Positions 8,928-16,699 of a stretch of DNA of 64,000 nt are shown piece by piece. The stretch spans positions 62,001 through 126,000 of the forward strand of contig JBDVXK010000025.1 in the NCBI GenBank assembly GCA_039964455.1, given 5' to 3'. The translations under genes and the position numbers were made by a program. The stretch's first letter is position 1, and every line of letters begins with the position of its first letter. Source of the DNA: CALJFL01 sp039964455. Lineage in GTDB: Bacteria; Pseudomonadota; Gammaproteobacteria; Pseudomonadales; Halieaceae. The notes under the pieces are model-generated. The model was not told the DNA's origin, did not search any database, and was given only the letters and a program-made list of their open reading frames with translations.

Positions 8928-9605
8928 CTACTCTGTCCCTCGCTGCTGCCCGTAGCCAACAAATGCGGCTTCAACATCTTTCATTTGTTGGCCAGACAGC
9001 ACTTCTTCCTGGCCTATCGCGAGTGCATGCCAATAAATGGCAGCCAACTCCTCTACCTCGACCGCCACTTTCAGTGCCATCGCCAGATCTGTGCCCGCCG
9101 CAAGCTGCCCATGGTTGGCCAGCAGACAGGCTCGTCCTTTTGCCAAGCCCTGTGCGGCAGACTGGGCCAAAGCCTCAGTACCAAAGGTGGCATAGGGTAC
9201 CAGAGGAACCTCCGATAGCCCGGTCACCGCGATCATGTAATGAATTGCCGGGATAGCACGTCCGGTACAGGCGATAGTTGTTGCGAATCGAGAGTGGCAA
9301 TGCACAATCGCGCCAATATCGGGCCGAGATTGGTAAACGGCCGCGTGCATATGCCATTCGCTTGATGGCAGCATTTGCCCCTGGTCCACCTCCCCCGTCA
9401 AAGACATAGATACCGTCTGATCCGCTTGCAACTGGCCCGGGGAGGCACCTGTGGGTGTAATCAACATGCCATCTGGGGTGCGACTGGACACATTTCCCGA
9501 GCTTCCCGTACCAAGACCGGCGGCAAGCAGCGCGTCATAACACGTCACCAATTCCTGCCGGTCGGTATCACTAACCAAAGACTCTGCCACGCATACCTGC
9601 TCCAT
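8928..9605 (-). CDS. Class II aldolase/adducin-fold protein
   Basis: The 225-residue protein belongs to the zinc-dependent class II aldolase/adducin family, which includes fuculose- and rhamnulose-phosphate aldolases and the methylthioribulose-1-phosphate dehydratase. GSSGNVSSRTPDGMLITPTG is the phosphate-binding region. HCHSRFATT and a later NHGQLAAG supply zinc-binding histidines, and the E in SSEWHMHAAVY is the likely catalytic acid. No neighbour names its substrate. It is divergent from the FUSC efflux operon. A second, more distant paralogue lies at 38687-39481. Confidence 0.85.
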   Translation of the reverse strand: MEQVCVAESLVSDTDRQELVTCYDALLAAGLGTGSSGNVSSRTPDGMLITPTGASPGQLQADQTVSMSLTGEVDQGQMLPSSEWHMHAAVYQSRPDIGAIVHCHSRFATTIACTGRAIPAIHYMIAVTGLSEVPLVPYATFGTEALAQSAAQGLAKGRACLLANHGQLAAGTDLAMALKVAVEVEELAAIYWHALAIGQEEVLSGQQMKDVEAAFVGYGQQRGTE

Positions 9606-9727
9606 TAGAACGCCAAGCGCGCCACGCTAGCACAGTTCGCACTTGGGCACTGCATAGTGCTAGAATTTTGCCGCCAGAATAACAATGCCGCCCAATACCG
9701 CACAAGGCGCAGTGGAGAAGCACGTAA
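9606..9727. promoter_or_regulatory. Divergent promoter region: class II aldolase / FUSC efflux operon
   Basis: This 122-nt gap separates divergent genes and should contain both promoters. A GGAG motif lies 8 nt before the ATG at 9728 and is the likely ribosome-binding site of the FUSC gene. No clear operator palindrome is visible. Confidence 0.4.
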
Positions 9728-11881
9728 ATGGCTGAAGCCAGCCAGACCAATCCTGCCGCAAGCGAACCGGTAACAGCCAGTGGGCTAGCACCGCAAACCC
9801 GCTTCGCCATCAAAACAGCCTTAAGCCTTACGCTCGCGTATCTGCTCCCTATGGCTATGGGCTGGCCGCAGCCGCAAACCGCTGCTACTACAGTCATGTT
9901 GATTGCGGCCACCGGCATGGTGTCAGAGTCATTGCAGAAAGGGGTATTACGCGTTCTGGGCACTGTAGCCGGCGCAGTTATTGGCCTGTCACTAATCGCC
10001 CTGTTCCCCCAGGATCGCATGCTCTATCTCTTTGTGGTCTCAATGACCGTCGCCTTTGTCATGTATCTCTACGGCGTATACCAGGGCGATAGCACCGTTT
10101 TTATGCTAACTGCCGTGGTAACTCTGATGGTGTTCAATGGCGGAGATGCCGAGGGCGCTTTTATCTACGGAATAGATCGAGCCTTCATGACGGCCTTCGG
10201 GGTGGCTGTGTATACCCTGGTCGCCAGTATGTTATGGCCGGTGCGTGTTGCCGATAACACGCGCAATCTGGCACAGGCTGCAGGCACAACGCTACGCACA
10301 ACCGTGAACCAGCTAACTAGCGGTACCTCCGAGGTGGAAGACAAGACGCTGGCCGAGATGCTTGCCGCCCAGGAAGCGTTTCAAAACCACTTCGCGGCCG
10401 TAAGGCAGGATGCCGAGGGTGTGAAGCACTATCTAGCAGAGTGGAATGTGGTCTCCAACTCACTGACCCGCATTGAAGCCGCACTTTTACCCCTCGTTCG
10501 GGCAAATACCGATTCCCGTATCGAGTATCGCCGGTTTATCAGCAATTACGACGCGCTGGTAGAGAACATAGATACCCTGTTCAGGGCAGTGGCGTCTGGC
10601 TGGAGTGGTCATGACAGGGCCACTACTGTCGCTGCGGTTACTACAGACTTCAACAGCGACAATCTGGCGAAGCTTTCTCACCGTGATATTGCCGATGTTG
10701 CCGCGAGAGCCGATTGCCTGACAGACATACAGGTCAATTTGCAGAAGATCCTGATGGCAGTCAACAGCATCGTCTTTGATCAACCGGGATTCCGTGCCGA
10801 AGCTGCGAGCGAGGGAAAACCCAACTTCCTGTGGCTGGATCGAGAAGCCCTTTTTACTGGAGTAAGGGCTTTTGTCACTTTTTGGGTAGCCTGCTCGATC
10901 TGGATAGCTTTCAATCCGCCCGGCGGTTTCATGTTCGTGACCTTGTGCACGATTTTGATCCCACTGGTGTCGTACACACCGGTCACACCCAAGTTATTAA
11001 TTATCCTATTCAGTTTTGGCTTCATCTTTGCCCTGCCCGCCTATGTCTTTTTACTGCCTGGCATGACCCACTGGCTGGAATTGGCTGTATTTCTTTTTAC
11101 CTACGCCTTTGTCGGCTTCTATGTTTTCAAGGGGCCTGTATCAATTTTCTTTCTCCTTGGGCTTTTCACACTGGGCATTCAAAACCAGATGAACTACAAC
11201 TTCGCGGTAATCATGTCGATTATGCTGATGTTTTATATGGTTTGCGCCATGCTGATCATTTCAGTCAACTTCCCGTTCACCAGCAACAGGGCCAGGCTTT
11301 ATGCGGGGCTGCGTAAACGTTTTTTTACAAACTGCGCTCATATTGCCGAGAATCTCGCGACCGCAAGCCCGGCATCACAATGGCTGGTTGGGCAACGACT
11401 GAACATAGGCGATGCGCTGGTGACAAAAATGCGAGGCTGGGGAGCGATGATAGATCCCAGCCACTACGATCGAAATAGTGCGGAAGCAATCGCCGACTTT
11501 ACTGCTAGCTGTGATGTCCTGCAGGGGCAGCTTCGAGCAGTTCACAGGCGCCGAACCTCAGCCAAAGGTAACCGAATGGTGGAGCGTGCCGACAAGCAAA
11601 CAGATAGCCACATGTTGAGCGCACTATGCAGGGTAATGGGCGATGACGATAAGGGCGACATACATAACAGGTTCGAATTCGCTGCCAGCGAGATGCAAGT
11701 GGCGAAAGAGAAACTCGATCATTTACTGCAGCAAACAGATATGGAACGATACAGCCACAAGGAACTGGCCGACTTTTACGTATTCCTGAATTTGTATACA
11801 TCAATGTATAGAAACCTCGCGGCATGCAGGGATTCGGCAACAGCACTTGATTGGCAACAACTGCGCGAGCAAAAGTTTTAG
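9728..11881 (+). CDS. FUSC-family inner-membrane efflux protein (AaeB-like)
   Basis: The 717-residue protein fits the FUSC/AaeB family of aromatic-carboxylic-acid efflux pumps. It has an N-terminal cluster of hydrophobic segments (about residues 28-170), a soluble middle domain, a second membrane cluster (about 375-525) and a C-terminal cytosolic domain. This duplicated layout and length match AaeB. It is followed by a NodT outer-membrane factor, a DUF1656 protein and an HlyD adaptor, the components found with AaeB-type pumps (AaeX = DUF1656, AaeA = HlyD). The substrate is not shown by the sequence; aromatic acids or biocides are the family precedent. Confidence 0.88.
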   Translation: MAEASQTNPAASEPVTASGLAPQTRFAIKTALSLTLAYLLPMAMGWPQPQTAATTVMLIAATGMVSESLQKGVLRVLGTVAGAVIGLSLIALFPQDRMLYLFVVSMTVAFVMYLYGVYQGDSTVFMLTAVVTLMVFNGGDAEGAFIYGIDRAFMTAFGVAVYTLVASMLWPVRVADNTRNLAQAAGTTLRTTVNQLTSGTSEVEDKTLAEMLAAQEAFQNHFAAVRQDAEGVKHYLAEWNVVSNSLTRIEAALLPLVRANTDSRIEYRRFISNYDALVENIDTLFRAVASGWSGHDRATTVAAVTTDFNSDNLAKLSHRDIADVAARADCLTDIQVNLQKILMAVNSIVFDQPGFRAEAASEGKPNFLWLDREALFTGVRAFVTFWVACSIWIAFNPPGGFMFVTLCTILIPLVSYTPVTPKLLIILFSFGFIFALPAYVFLLPGMTHWLELAVFLFTYAFVGFYVFKGPVSIFFLLGLFTLGIQNQMNYNFAVIMSIMLMFYMVCAMLIISVNFPFTSNRARLYAGLRKRFFTNCAHIAENLATASPASQWLVGQRLNIGDALVTKMRGWGAMIDPSHYDRNSAEAIADFTASCDVLQGQLRAVHRRRTSAKGNRMVERADKQTDSHMLSALCRVMGDDDKGDIHNRFEFAASEMQVAKEKLDHLLQQTDMERYSHKELADFYVFLNLYTSMYRNLAACRDSATALDWQQLREQKF

Positions 11882-11883
11882 TA

Positions 11884-13494
11884 ATGGCGACCCTTACATT
11901 GAAAACCTTTTACACCAGAGCCATCGCACTCTTTTCGCTTGCGACTGCGCTGGCCGCCTGCACCACGCTGGGGCCGGACTACACGGCCCCTGCCCCGATA
12001 CCAATGCCCTCAGACTGGATAGCGGAAGACGCCAAGGAGCAGAGCAGTAAGGAGGCCGCCTGGTGGACCCTCTTCAACGACCCGGTACTTAACGAGCTGA
12101 TCGACCGTGGCGCGGGACAGAATCTGTCATTGGAAGCTGCCGGGCTGCGCATAGTACAAGCCAGGGCCGCACTGGGTATAAGCGACGCGCTGATTTTTCC
12201 GCAGCAGCAACAAGTTAACGGCAATCTTGCAAAGCTCTATCAAAACGAAACCTCCTTCAATTCGGCGGGCATCGGCTTGGATGTTGGCTGGGAAATGGAT
12301 ATATGGGGTAAGTATGCACGTGGCATAGAGTCAGCAGAAGCCAACCTCTACGCCTCTATCGCTTCCTACCGTGATGTGCTGGTGACCATTACCGCTGAAA
12401 TCGCACGCAACTATATAAGCTATCGCACCGCCGAGGAACGCACTTTCCTGTCCAAACAAAACATCGCCATTCAGAAACGTGTCGTTGAAATGACCCAGGT
12501 TCAATACGATTCCGGAAATGTTTCTGAGCTCGATGTGCAACAGGCCAGAACACAGCTATATGCAACCGAATCCTCCCTACCGGGGCTTACTATTGCGAAG
12601 CTGCAATCGCGTAATGCCCTGGCAGTATTGCTGGGCACCATACCCGAGGATGTACAGGAATTGCTGGCATCGGGAGAGCAACGAAGAACCAGCAGCTATG
12701 ACGAGCGTCTTGCGAACGCGCTGCAGGGCAAGGAAGCTGAGAAACGCTTTGTCGATGAATACGACGCAAGTTCAATCATTCCAGTCGCGCCCCGACTCAG
12801 TACAGACATTGCTCCGGAGCTGATAAGGAGACGACCGGACCTGCAAGTCGCAGAACTTCGGGCTCAGTCGCAGAGCGCCCGTATAGGCGCCGCAGAAACA
12901 AACCTCTATCCCCAGTTTTTTCTGTTTGGCTCAATCGGAATCAGCGATACCGTGCGAAGCGGCGACAGTTTCAGTGCCTCAAATGCAGTAACCGCGGCTG
13001 TTGGTCCCGGCTTGAGCTGGAATATTTTCCAGTATGATCGCATCAAAAATCAGGTGCGCATTGAAGATGCCTTGTTCCAGGAGAGCCTTACCAATTACAA
13101 CCAACAGGTGCTTCAGGCGGTACAGGAAGTTTCCAACGCACTTGTTGGCTACCAGTACACCCTGGAACGCAGCGAATATGACTTTGCGGCGGTCAAGGCG
13201 TCTATACGCGCATTTAATATTTCCGCCAATCAATACAACAATGGCCTGGTGACCTATCAGCGTCTGCTTAGCACCGTTGAGAAAATGACCGTGCGTGAAG
13301 ACATCTACGCCCAGACCCGGGGCAGTATTGCCAACCAGGTAGTGGCTCTATACAAATCACTGGGCGGCGGCTGGCAGTCCCAGACGGACCTGCCACTGGT
13401 CAAACCTGATACCGTCAAGCAAATGCAGGAACGCACTGACTGGGGCGATTACCTGGAACCGGAAACGATCACCGGAAAAGACCGCAATGAGTAG
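11884..13494 (+). CDS. NodT-type outer-membrane efflux lipoprotein
   Basis: The protein is about 536 residues and is a TolC-fold outer-membrane factor. ATG at 11884 is chosen because it gives a clean lipoprotein signal (MATLTLKTF through LAAC); an upstream in-frame TTG at 11851 would overlap the FUSC gene. CTTLGPDYTAP is typical of the NodT/OprM N-terminus. Two repeats of the outer-membrane efflux domain follow, with ELIRRRPDLQVAELRAQ at the start of the second and the usual long coiled-coil helices. It should form the outer-membrane channel for the FUSC/HlyD pump. It overlaps the next gene by 8 nt. Confidence 0.93.
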   Translation: MATLTLKTFYTRAIALFSLATALAACTTLGPDYTAPAPIPMPSDWIAEDAKEQSSKEAAWWTLFNDPVLNELIDRGAGQNLSLEAAGLRIVQARAALGISDALIFPQQQQVNGNLAKLYQNETSFNSAGIGLDVGWEMDIWGKYARGIESAEANLYASIASYRDVLVTITAEIARNYISYRTAEERTFLSKQNIAIQKRVVEMTQVQYDSGNVSELDVQQARTQLYATESSLPGLTIAKLQSRNALAVLLGTIPEDVQELLASGEQRRTSSYDERLANALQGKEAEKRFVDEYDASSIIPVAPRLSTDIAPELIRRRPDLQVAELRAQSQSARIGAAETNLYPQFFLFGSIGISDTVRSGDSFSASNAVTAAVGPGLSWNIFQYDRIKNQVRIEDALFQESLTNYNQQVLQAVQEVSNALVGYQYTLERSEYDFAAVKASIRAFNISANQYNNGLVTYQRLLSTVEKMTVREDIYAQTRGSIANQVVALYKSLGGGWQSQTDLPLVKPDTVKQMQERTDWGDYLEPETITGKDRNE

Positions 13495-13699
13495 CATTCC
13501 TCACGAGCTAGCTTTGGGTGATGTGTACTTCTCGCCTGTATTACCGGTTTTTACGCTTGCACTGCTGGGCGCCTGGATCAGCACCGGGCTTTTGAACAAA
13601 CTTCGACTGTCCCGCTACATCATGTATCCCAACAGTACATTTCTTGCGTTCATGATTGCCTACATGCTGTTGATGGATACACTATGGATAAAAATATAG
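13487..13699 (+). CDS. DUF1656 small membrane protein (AaeX-like)
   Basis: The 70-residue protein has two hydrophobic segments (about residues 17-35 and 45-66) separated by NKLRLSRYIMYPN, which is typical of DUF1656/AaeX. Members are encoded between or beside FUSC and HlyD pump components, as here. Its exact role in the pump is not established. It overlaps the end of the outer-membrane factor gene by 8 nt and ends 12 nt before the adaptor gene, so the four genes form one operon. Confidence 0.88.
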   Translation: MSSIPHELALGDVYFSPVLPVFTLALLGAWISTGLLNKLRLSRYIMYPNSTFLAFMIAYMLLMDTLWIKI

Positions 13700-13711
13700 G
13701 GGTTATTTGAC

Positions 13712-14593
13712 GTGAAGCCGCTGAAGAAAATTGGCCTTAGCGTAATCAATATTGCGATTATCGCCGGGGTATTGTGGTACGCCTATAACGCTTACTCGGA
13801 GTATATCAACAACCCTTGGACGCGCGACGGCCAGGTCAGGGGGCATGTTATTCAGGTTGCCCCCAGAGTCTCTGGCATGGTCACCCACATAGCCGTGATT
13901 GATAATCAATTTGTTAAAAAAGGTGACCTGCTGTTCAGCATTGATCAGGAGCCCTTCGAGATCGGCGTGACTCAGGCCAATGCGAGCCTGGAGCGCGCAC
14001 GTATCAGTTCGCGGGCAAGCATGCTTGAGTATGACCGTCTGCGGGACATTCACGGCAAAGATTCGGGCGCCGTATCGCAAAAAGATCTGGATCGACGTGA
14101 GGCGAATTATCTGCAGTCGCTAAGCGCTATTGATGTCTCCGAGGAAACCCTGCGCATGGCACGGCTGAATTTGGGCTACACCGATGTCTATGCCGCAGTA
14201 GACGGCTATATTTCCAACATTGACTTCCAGATTGGGACCCAGGCAGTAGCTAACCAGCCGCTGGTGGCACTGGTCGACAGTAACAGCTTCTGGGTATTCG
14301 GCTATTTCCGGGAGAGCCAGATTGGCCAGTTCAAAATTGGAGACCCGGCACGGGTCACCTTGATGGCCTACCCGGACATGGAGCTGGAAGGCCACGTGGA
14401 ATCGCTGGGCTGGGGCATCGCACCATCGGACGGCACTACGGGCTATAAGCTATTACCCAGCATAAAGCCAGTTTTTCAATGGATACGGCTCGCCCAGCGA
14501 GTCCCGGTAAGAGTCAAACTGGACAATGTGCCCGAAGGCGTAGAGCTACGCTTTGGGCTCACTGCCTCCGTTATGATTTTACAAGACAACTGA
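13712..14593 (+). CDS. HlyD-family periplasmic adaptor (AaeA/EmrA-like)
   Basis: The 293-residue protein begins with GTG and has one N-terminal membrane anchor (about residues 8-28) followed by NPWTRDGQVRG, a motif common in AaeA-type adaptors. A lipoyl-like half-motif (VAPRVSGMVTHIAVIDNQFV), a short coiled hairpin and a second lipoyl half follow, then beta-barrel residues. It should link the FUSC pump to the NodT channel across the periplasm. The next gene follows after 15 nt. Confidence 0.92.
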   Translation: MKPLKKIGLSVINIAIIAGVLWYAYNAYSEYINNPWTRDGQVRGHVIQVAPRVSGMVTHIAVIDNQFVKKGDLLFSIDQEPFEIGVTQANASLERARISSRASMLEYDRLRDIHGKDSGAVSQKDLDRREANYLQSLSAIDVSEETLRMARLNLGYTDVYAAVDGYISNIDFQIGTQAVANQPLVALVDSNSFWVFGYFRESQIGQFKIGDPARVTLMAYPDMELEGHVESLGWGIAPSDGTTGYKLLPSIKPVFQWIRLAQRVPVRVKLDNVPEGVELRFGLTASVMILQDN

Positions 14594-14608
14594 GCGAGGG
14601 AGTTCGGC

Positions 14609-15331
14609 ATGGCGGAGCGCGTTATCCACCACAAAAATAATTTTCTATATCTGGTTTTGTCACTGTTCGCATTGATGGCAGTCGCGGCTGTATCAACCCT
14701 GATACCCGAAGGCGAGGCCGAGATTTTCCTGGTATCGATTTTCCTGCTCACCCTCGCTGTCGCCTACGCCAGCCTGAATTTCGGTAACGTCTGGCGCAAT
14801 ATGGTGTTATTTCTTCTCGCAGGTTTATTGGTCGACTTCCTGGTTAAACGCTACGTGCTAGTCGAGGATCAAAAGAGCAATCTGTACACCGCGGTGATTC
14901 TCTTGCTCTTTTTCCTTGGTGAGGCTCACCAGGCTGGCAAAAGTATTATCCAAAGCCTGTCCCGGAGACAGGTCGACACCAACATGTTAACTGCTACCCT
15001 CGCACTGTATCTGCTGATCGGCTTGATATACGCCATGCTCTACCTGATTCTAATGGAGTTTAACGCTGCAGCTCTAACAGGTATTGAGTATGGCCAGGGC
15101 GGCGACATGTTCGTTACCGCAATTTATTTCAGTTTTGTAACCATGACCAGCCTGGGCTATGGCGACATAAGCCCTACCGGGCCTGTAGGGCAGATGATGG
15201 TGATTATTGAGGCGATAACAGGTACCTTCTACATGGCCGTAATCGTCGCAACCATGGTCGCGACACTGATAGGCAATCAGATCAGTGAAGATGAAAACGC
15301 TTTTTTGGAGGAGGAGAAGAATAATGGATAA
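14609..15331 (+). CDS. Two-pore-helix-type potassium channel protein
   Basis: The 240-residue protein has several N-terminal membrane segments (about 11-31, 38-55, 63-80, 90-104), then a pore module formed by a helix at about 127-149, the selectivity filter TSLGYGD (180-186) and an inner helix at about 197-221. The filter is the K+-channel signature. There is no RCK or cyclic-nucleotide domain, so any gating signal is unclear. GAGGGAG lies before the ATG. It is 15 nt downstream of the efflux adaptor gene, and its last codons contain the ribosome-binding site of the following gene. Confidence 0.88.
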   Translation: MAERVIHHKNNFLYLVLSLFALMAVAAVSTLIPEGEAEIFLVSIFLLTLAVAYASLNFGNVWRNMVLFLLAGLLVDFLVKRYVLVEDQKSNLYTAVILLLFFLGEAHQAGKSIIQSLSRRQVDTNMLTATLALYLLIGLIYAMLYLILMEFNAAALTGIEYGQGGDMFVTAIYFSFVTMTSLGYGDISPTGPVGQMMVIIEAITGTFYMAVIVATMVATLIGNQISEDENAFLEEEKNNG

Positions 15332-16436
15332 TGAAACCACTGAAAGCCCGGTGCAGCAGCCTGGTACAACTGCATTTGAACCCTTGTTTGTTCGCAACAT
15401 GGTCGAATCATTTTTGCGCATTGGTCTGATCATCGTATTGCTGATGATGTCCTACGACATCATCAAACCTTTTCTTGTACCTATACTCTGGGGCGCCATT
15501 ATTGCCGTAGCAGCAATGCCGCTGGTCGCCTGGCTGGAGCCAAAACTGGGTGGTAAACGGGGCTTGGCAGCCACGCTAGTTTCGCTGCTGTTTATTCTAT
15601 TGCTGGTTATCCCGACCTGGATGGTTACCGAAAGCGCAATTGGCGGACTGAGAAACGTCGCTACGGCCGCTCAGGAAGGCACGCTCAGCGTGCCACCACC
15701 GCCGGCAAAGCTGGCAGAGATACCTATGATAGGTGAGAAGCTACATGATGGCTGGTCGCGCGCACACCGGGATATTGAGGCAGTGCTGGTAGACGCAGCG
15801 CCGCAGATACAAGAGATGGTAAAAAGTATCCTCAAGAAAATTGGCGGCAGCCTTGTCGGTGTGCTGATGTTTGTCGCTTCTATCGCGATCGCGGGCGGCT
15901 TCATGGCGTTTGCTGATAGCTGTGGTCACCTGGCGTCGCGGTTTTTCGTTCGCGTGGGCGGGCTCAACCCCGGCGGCGAGTGGGCGCCCATGACTGTGGC
16001 CACTGTTCGAAGTGTGCTCAAAGGGGTCATCGGGGTCGCCGTTATCCAAACCGTTTTGATTGCCATCGGCCTATTTGCCGTAGGCATCCCGGGCGCGCCC
16101 TTATGGTGCGCGATCATTCTGTTTCTGGCCATCGCCCAGCTGCCTGCCCTGATCGTTGTACTTCCGCTGATCGCCTATGCCTGGTCAGCGTATGACACCA
16201 CTACCGCCACTATCTTTACCATATGGTCACTGGTGGCTGGAGCCAGCGATAATATTCTCAAACCCATACTCATGGGCCGCGGGGTCGATATTCCCATGCC
16301 CGTGATTCTGATCGGCGCCATCGGTGGCATGATCGTATCGGGCATCATCGGCCTATTCGCCGGCGCCGTGGTACTGTCCATCTGGTACAAGCTGTTTGTG
16401 CTCTGGCTGGAACAAGAACCTCAACAAATTCAATAG
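15324..16436 (+). CDS. AI-2E family transporter (PerM/YdiK-like permease)
   Basis: The 370-residue membrane protein has the eight-helix layout of the AI-2E/PerM superfamily: paired N-terminal helices (about 32-75), a polar periplasmic stretch, and a C-terminal helix bundle containing ILKPILMGRGVDIPMP, the family's conserved loop. Members include AI-2 exporters and Na+/H+ antiporters, so the substrate is open. The ATG at 15324 is chosen for its strong GGAGGAGGAGAAG ribosome-binding site. It overlaps the potassium channel gene by 8 nt, which suggests translational coupling. Confidence 0.85.
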   Translation: MDNETTESPVQQPGTTAFEPLFVRNMVESFLRIGLIIVLLMMSYDIIKPFLVPILWGAIIAVAAMPLVAWLEPKLGGKRGLAATLVSLLFILLLVIPTWMVTESAIGGLRNVATAAQEGTLSVPPPPAKLAEIPMIGEKLHDGWSRAHRDIEAVLVDAAPQIQEMVKSILKKIGGSLVGVLMFVASIAIAGGFMAFADSCGHLASRFFVRVGGLNPGGEWAPMTVATVRSVLKGVIGVAVIQTVLIAIGLFAVGIPGAPLWCAIILFLAIAQLPALIVVLPLIAYAWSAYDTTTATIFTIWSLVAGASDNILKPILMGRGVDIPMPVILIGAIGGMIVSGIIGLFAGAVVLSIWYKLFVLWLEQEPQQIQ

Positions 16437-16449
16437 GTTAAAGTCATAT

Positions 16450-16473
16450 GGGCTATACTCCCCGAGTTAGCCC
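16450..16473 (+). other. Strong hairpin in the leader of the TonB receptor gene
   Basis: GGGCTA (16450-16455) pairs with TAGCCC (16468-16473), and ACTC (16457-16460) pairs with GAGT (16464-16467), with one bulged T and a CCC loop. This gives a ten-pair stem just after the AI-2E permease gene. No T-run follows, so it is not a standard intrinsic terminator. It could stabilise the 3' end of the upstream mRNA or act in the leader of the receptor gene. Confidence 0.5.
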
Positions 16474-16494
16474 AAGAGGGGCCTAGCAAACTGT

Positions 16495-16504
16495 CTAGCG
16501 CTAG
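16495..16504. repeat. CTAGCGCTAG palindrome upstream of TonB receptor
   Basis: A perfect 10-bp palindrome lies about 195 nt before the receptor gene, in a stretch where CTAGC occurs three times within 25 nt. It may be an operator half-site cluster, but nothing ties it to a known regulator. The rest of the 263-nt gap shows no ORF or RNA gene. Confidence 0.25.
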
Positions 16505-16699
16505 CATTTCGTGCTTATTTGGCCGTTTTTACCATGTATAACCCAATTGAGGGACGCTAACCTCAACTTGCTCGATTAATGTATTTCAGGTTTCGTGGGA
16601 ACAGGAGTTTCTGCGTCAGACGATAATAATTAAGCGTTCGTTTCACCCTCATGGAAGAAGCGGTGCCGAAACGCGATAACCCGCAGAGGTTTTCACAAC

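Noticed and set aside
9571..10020. 149-codon minus-strand frame over the start of the FUSC gene
   Set aside because: It overlaps a clear FUSC gene, has no family features and is Arg/Cys-rich as expected for an antisense frame.
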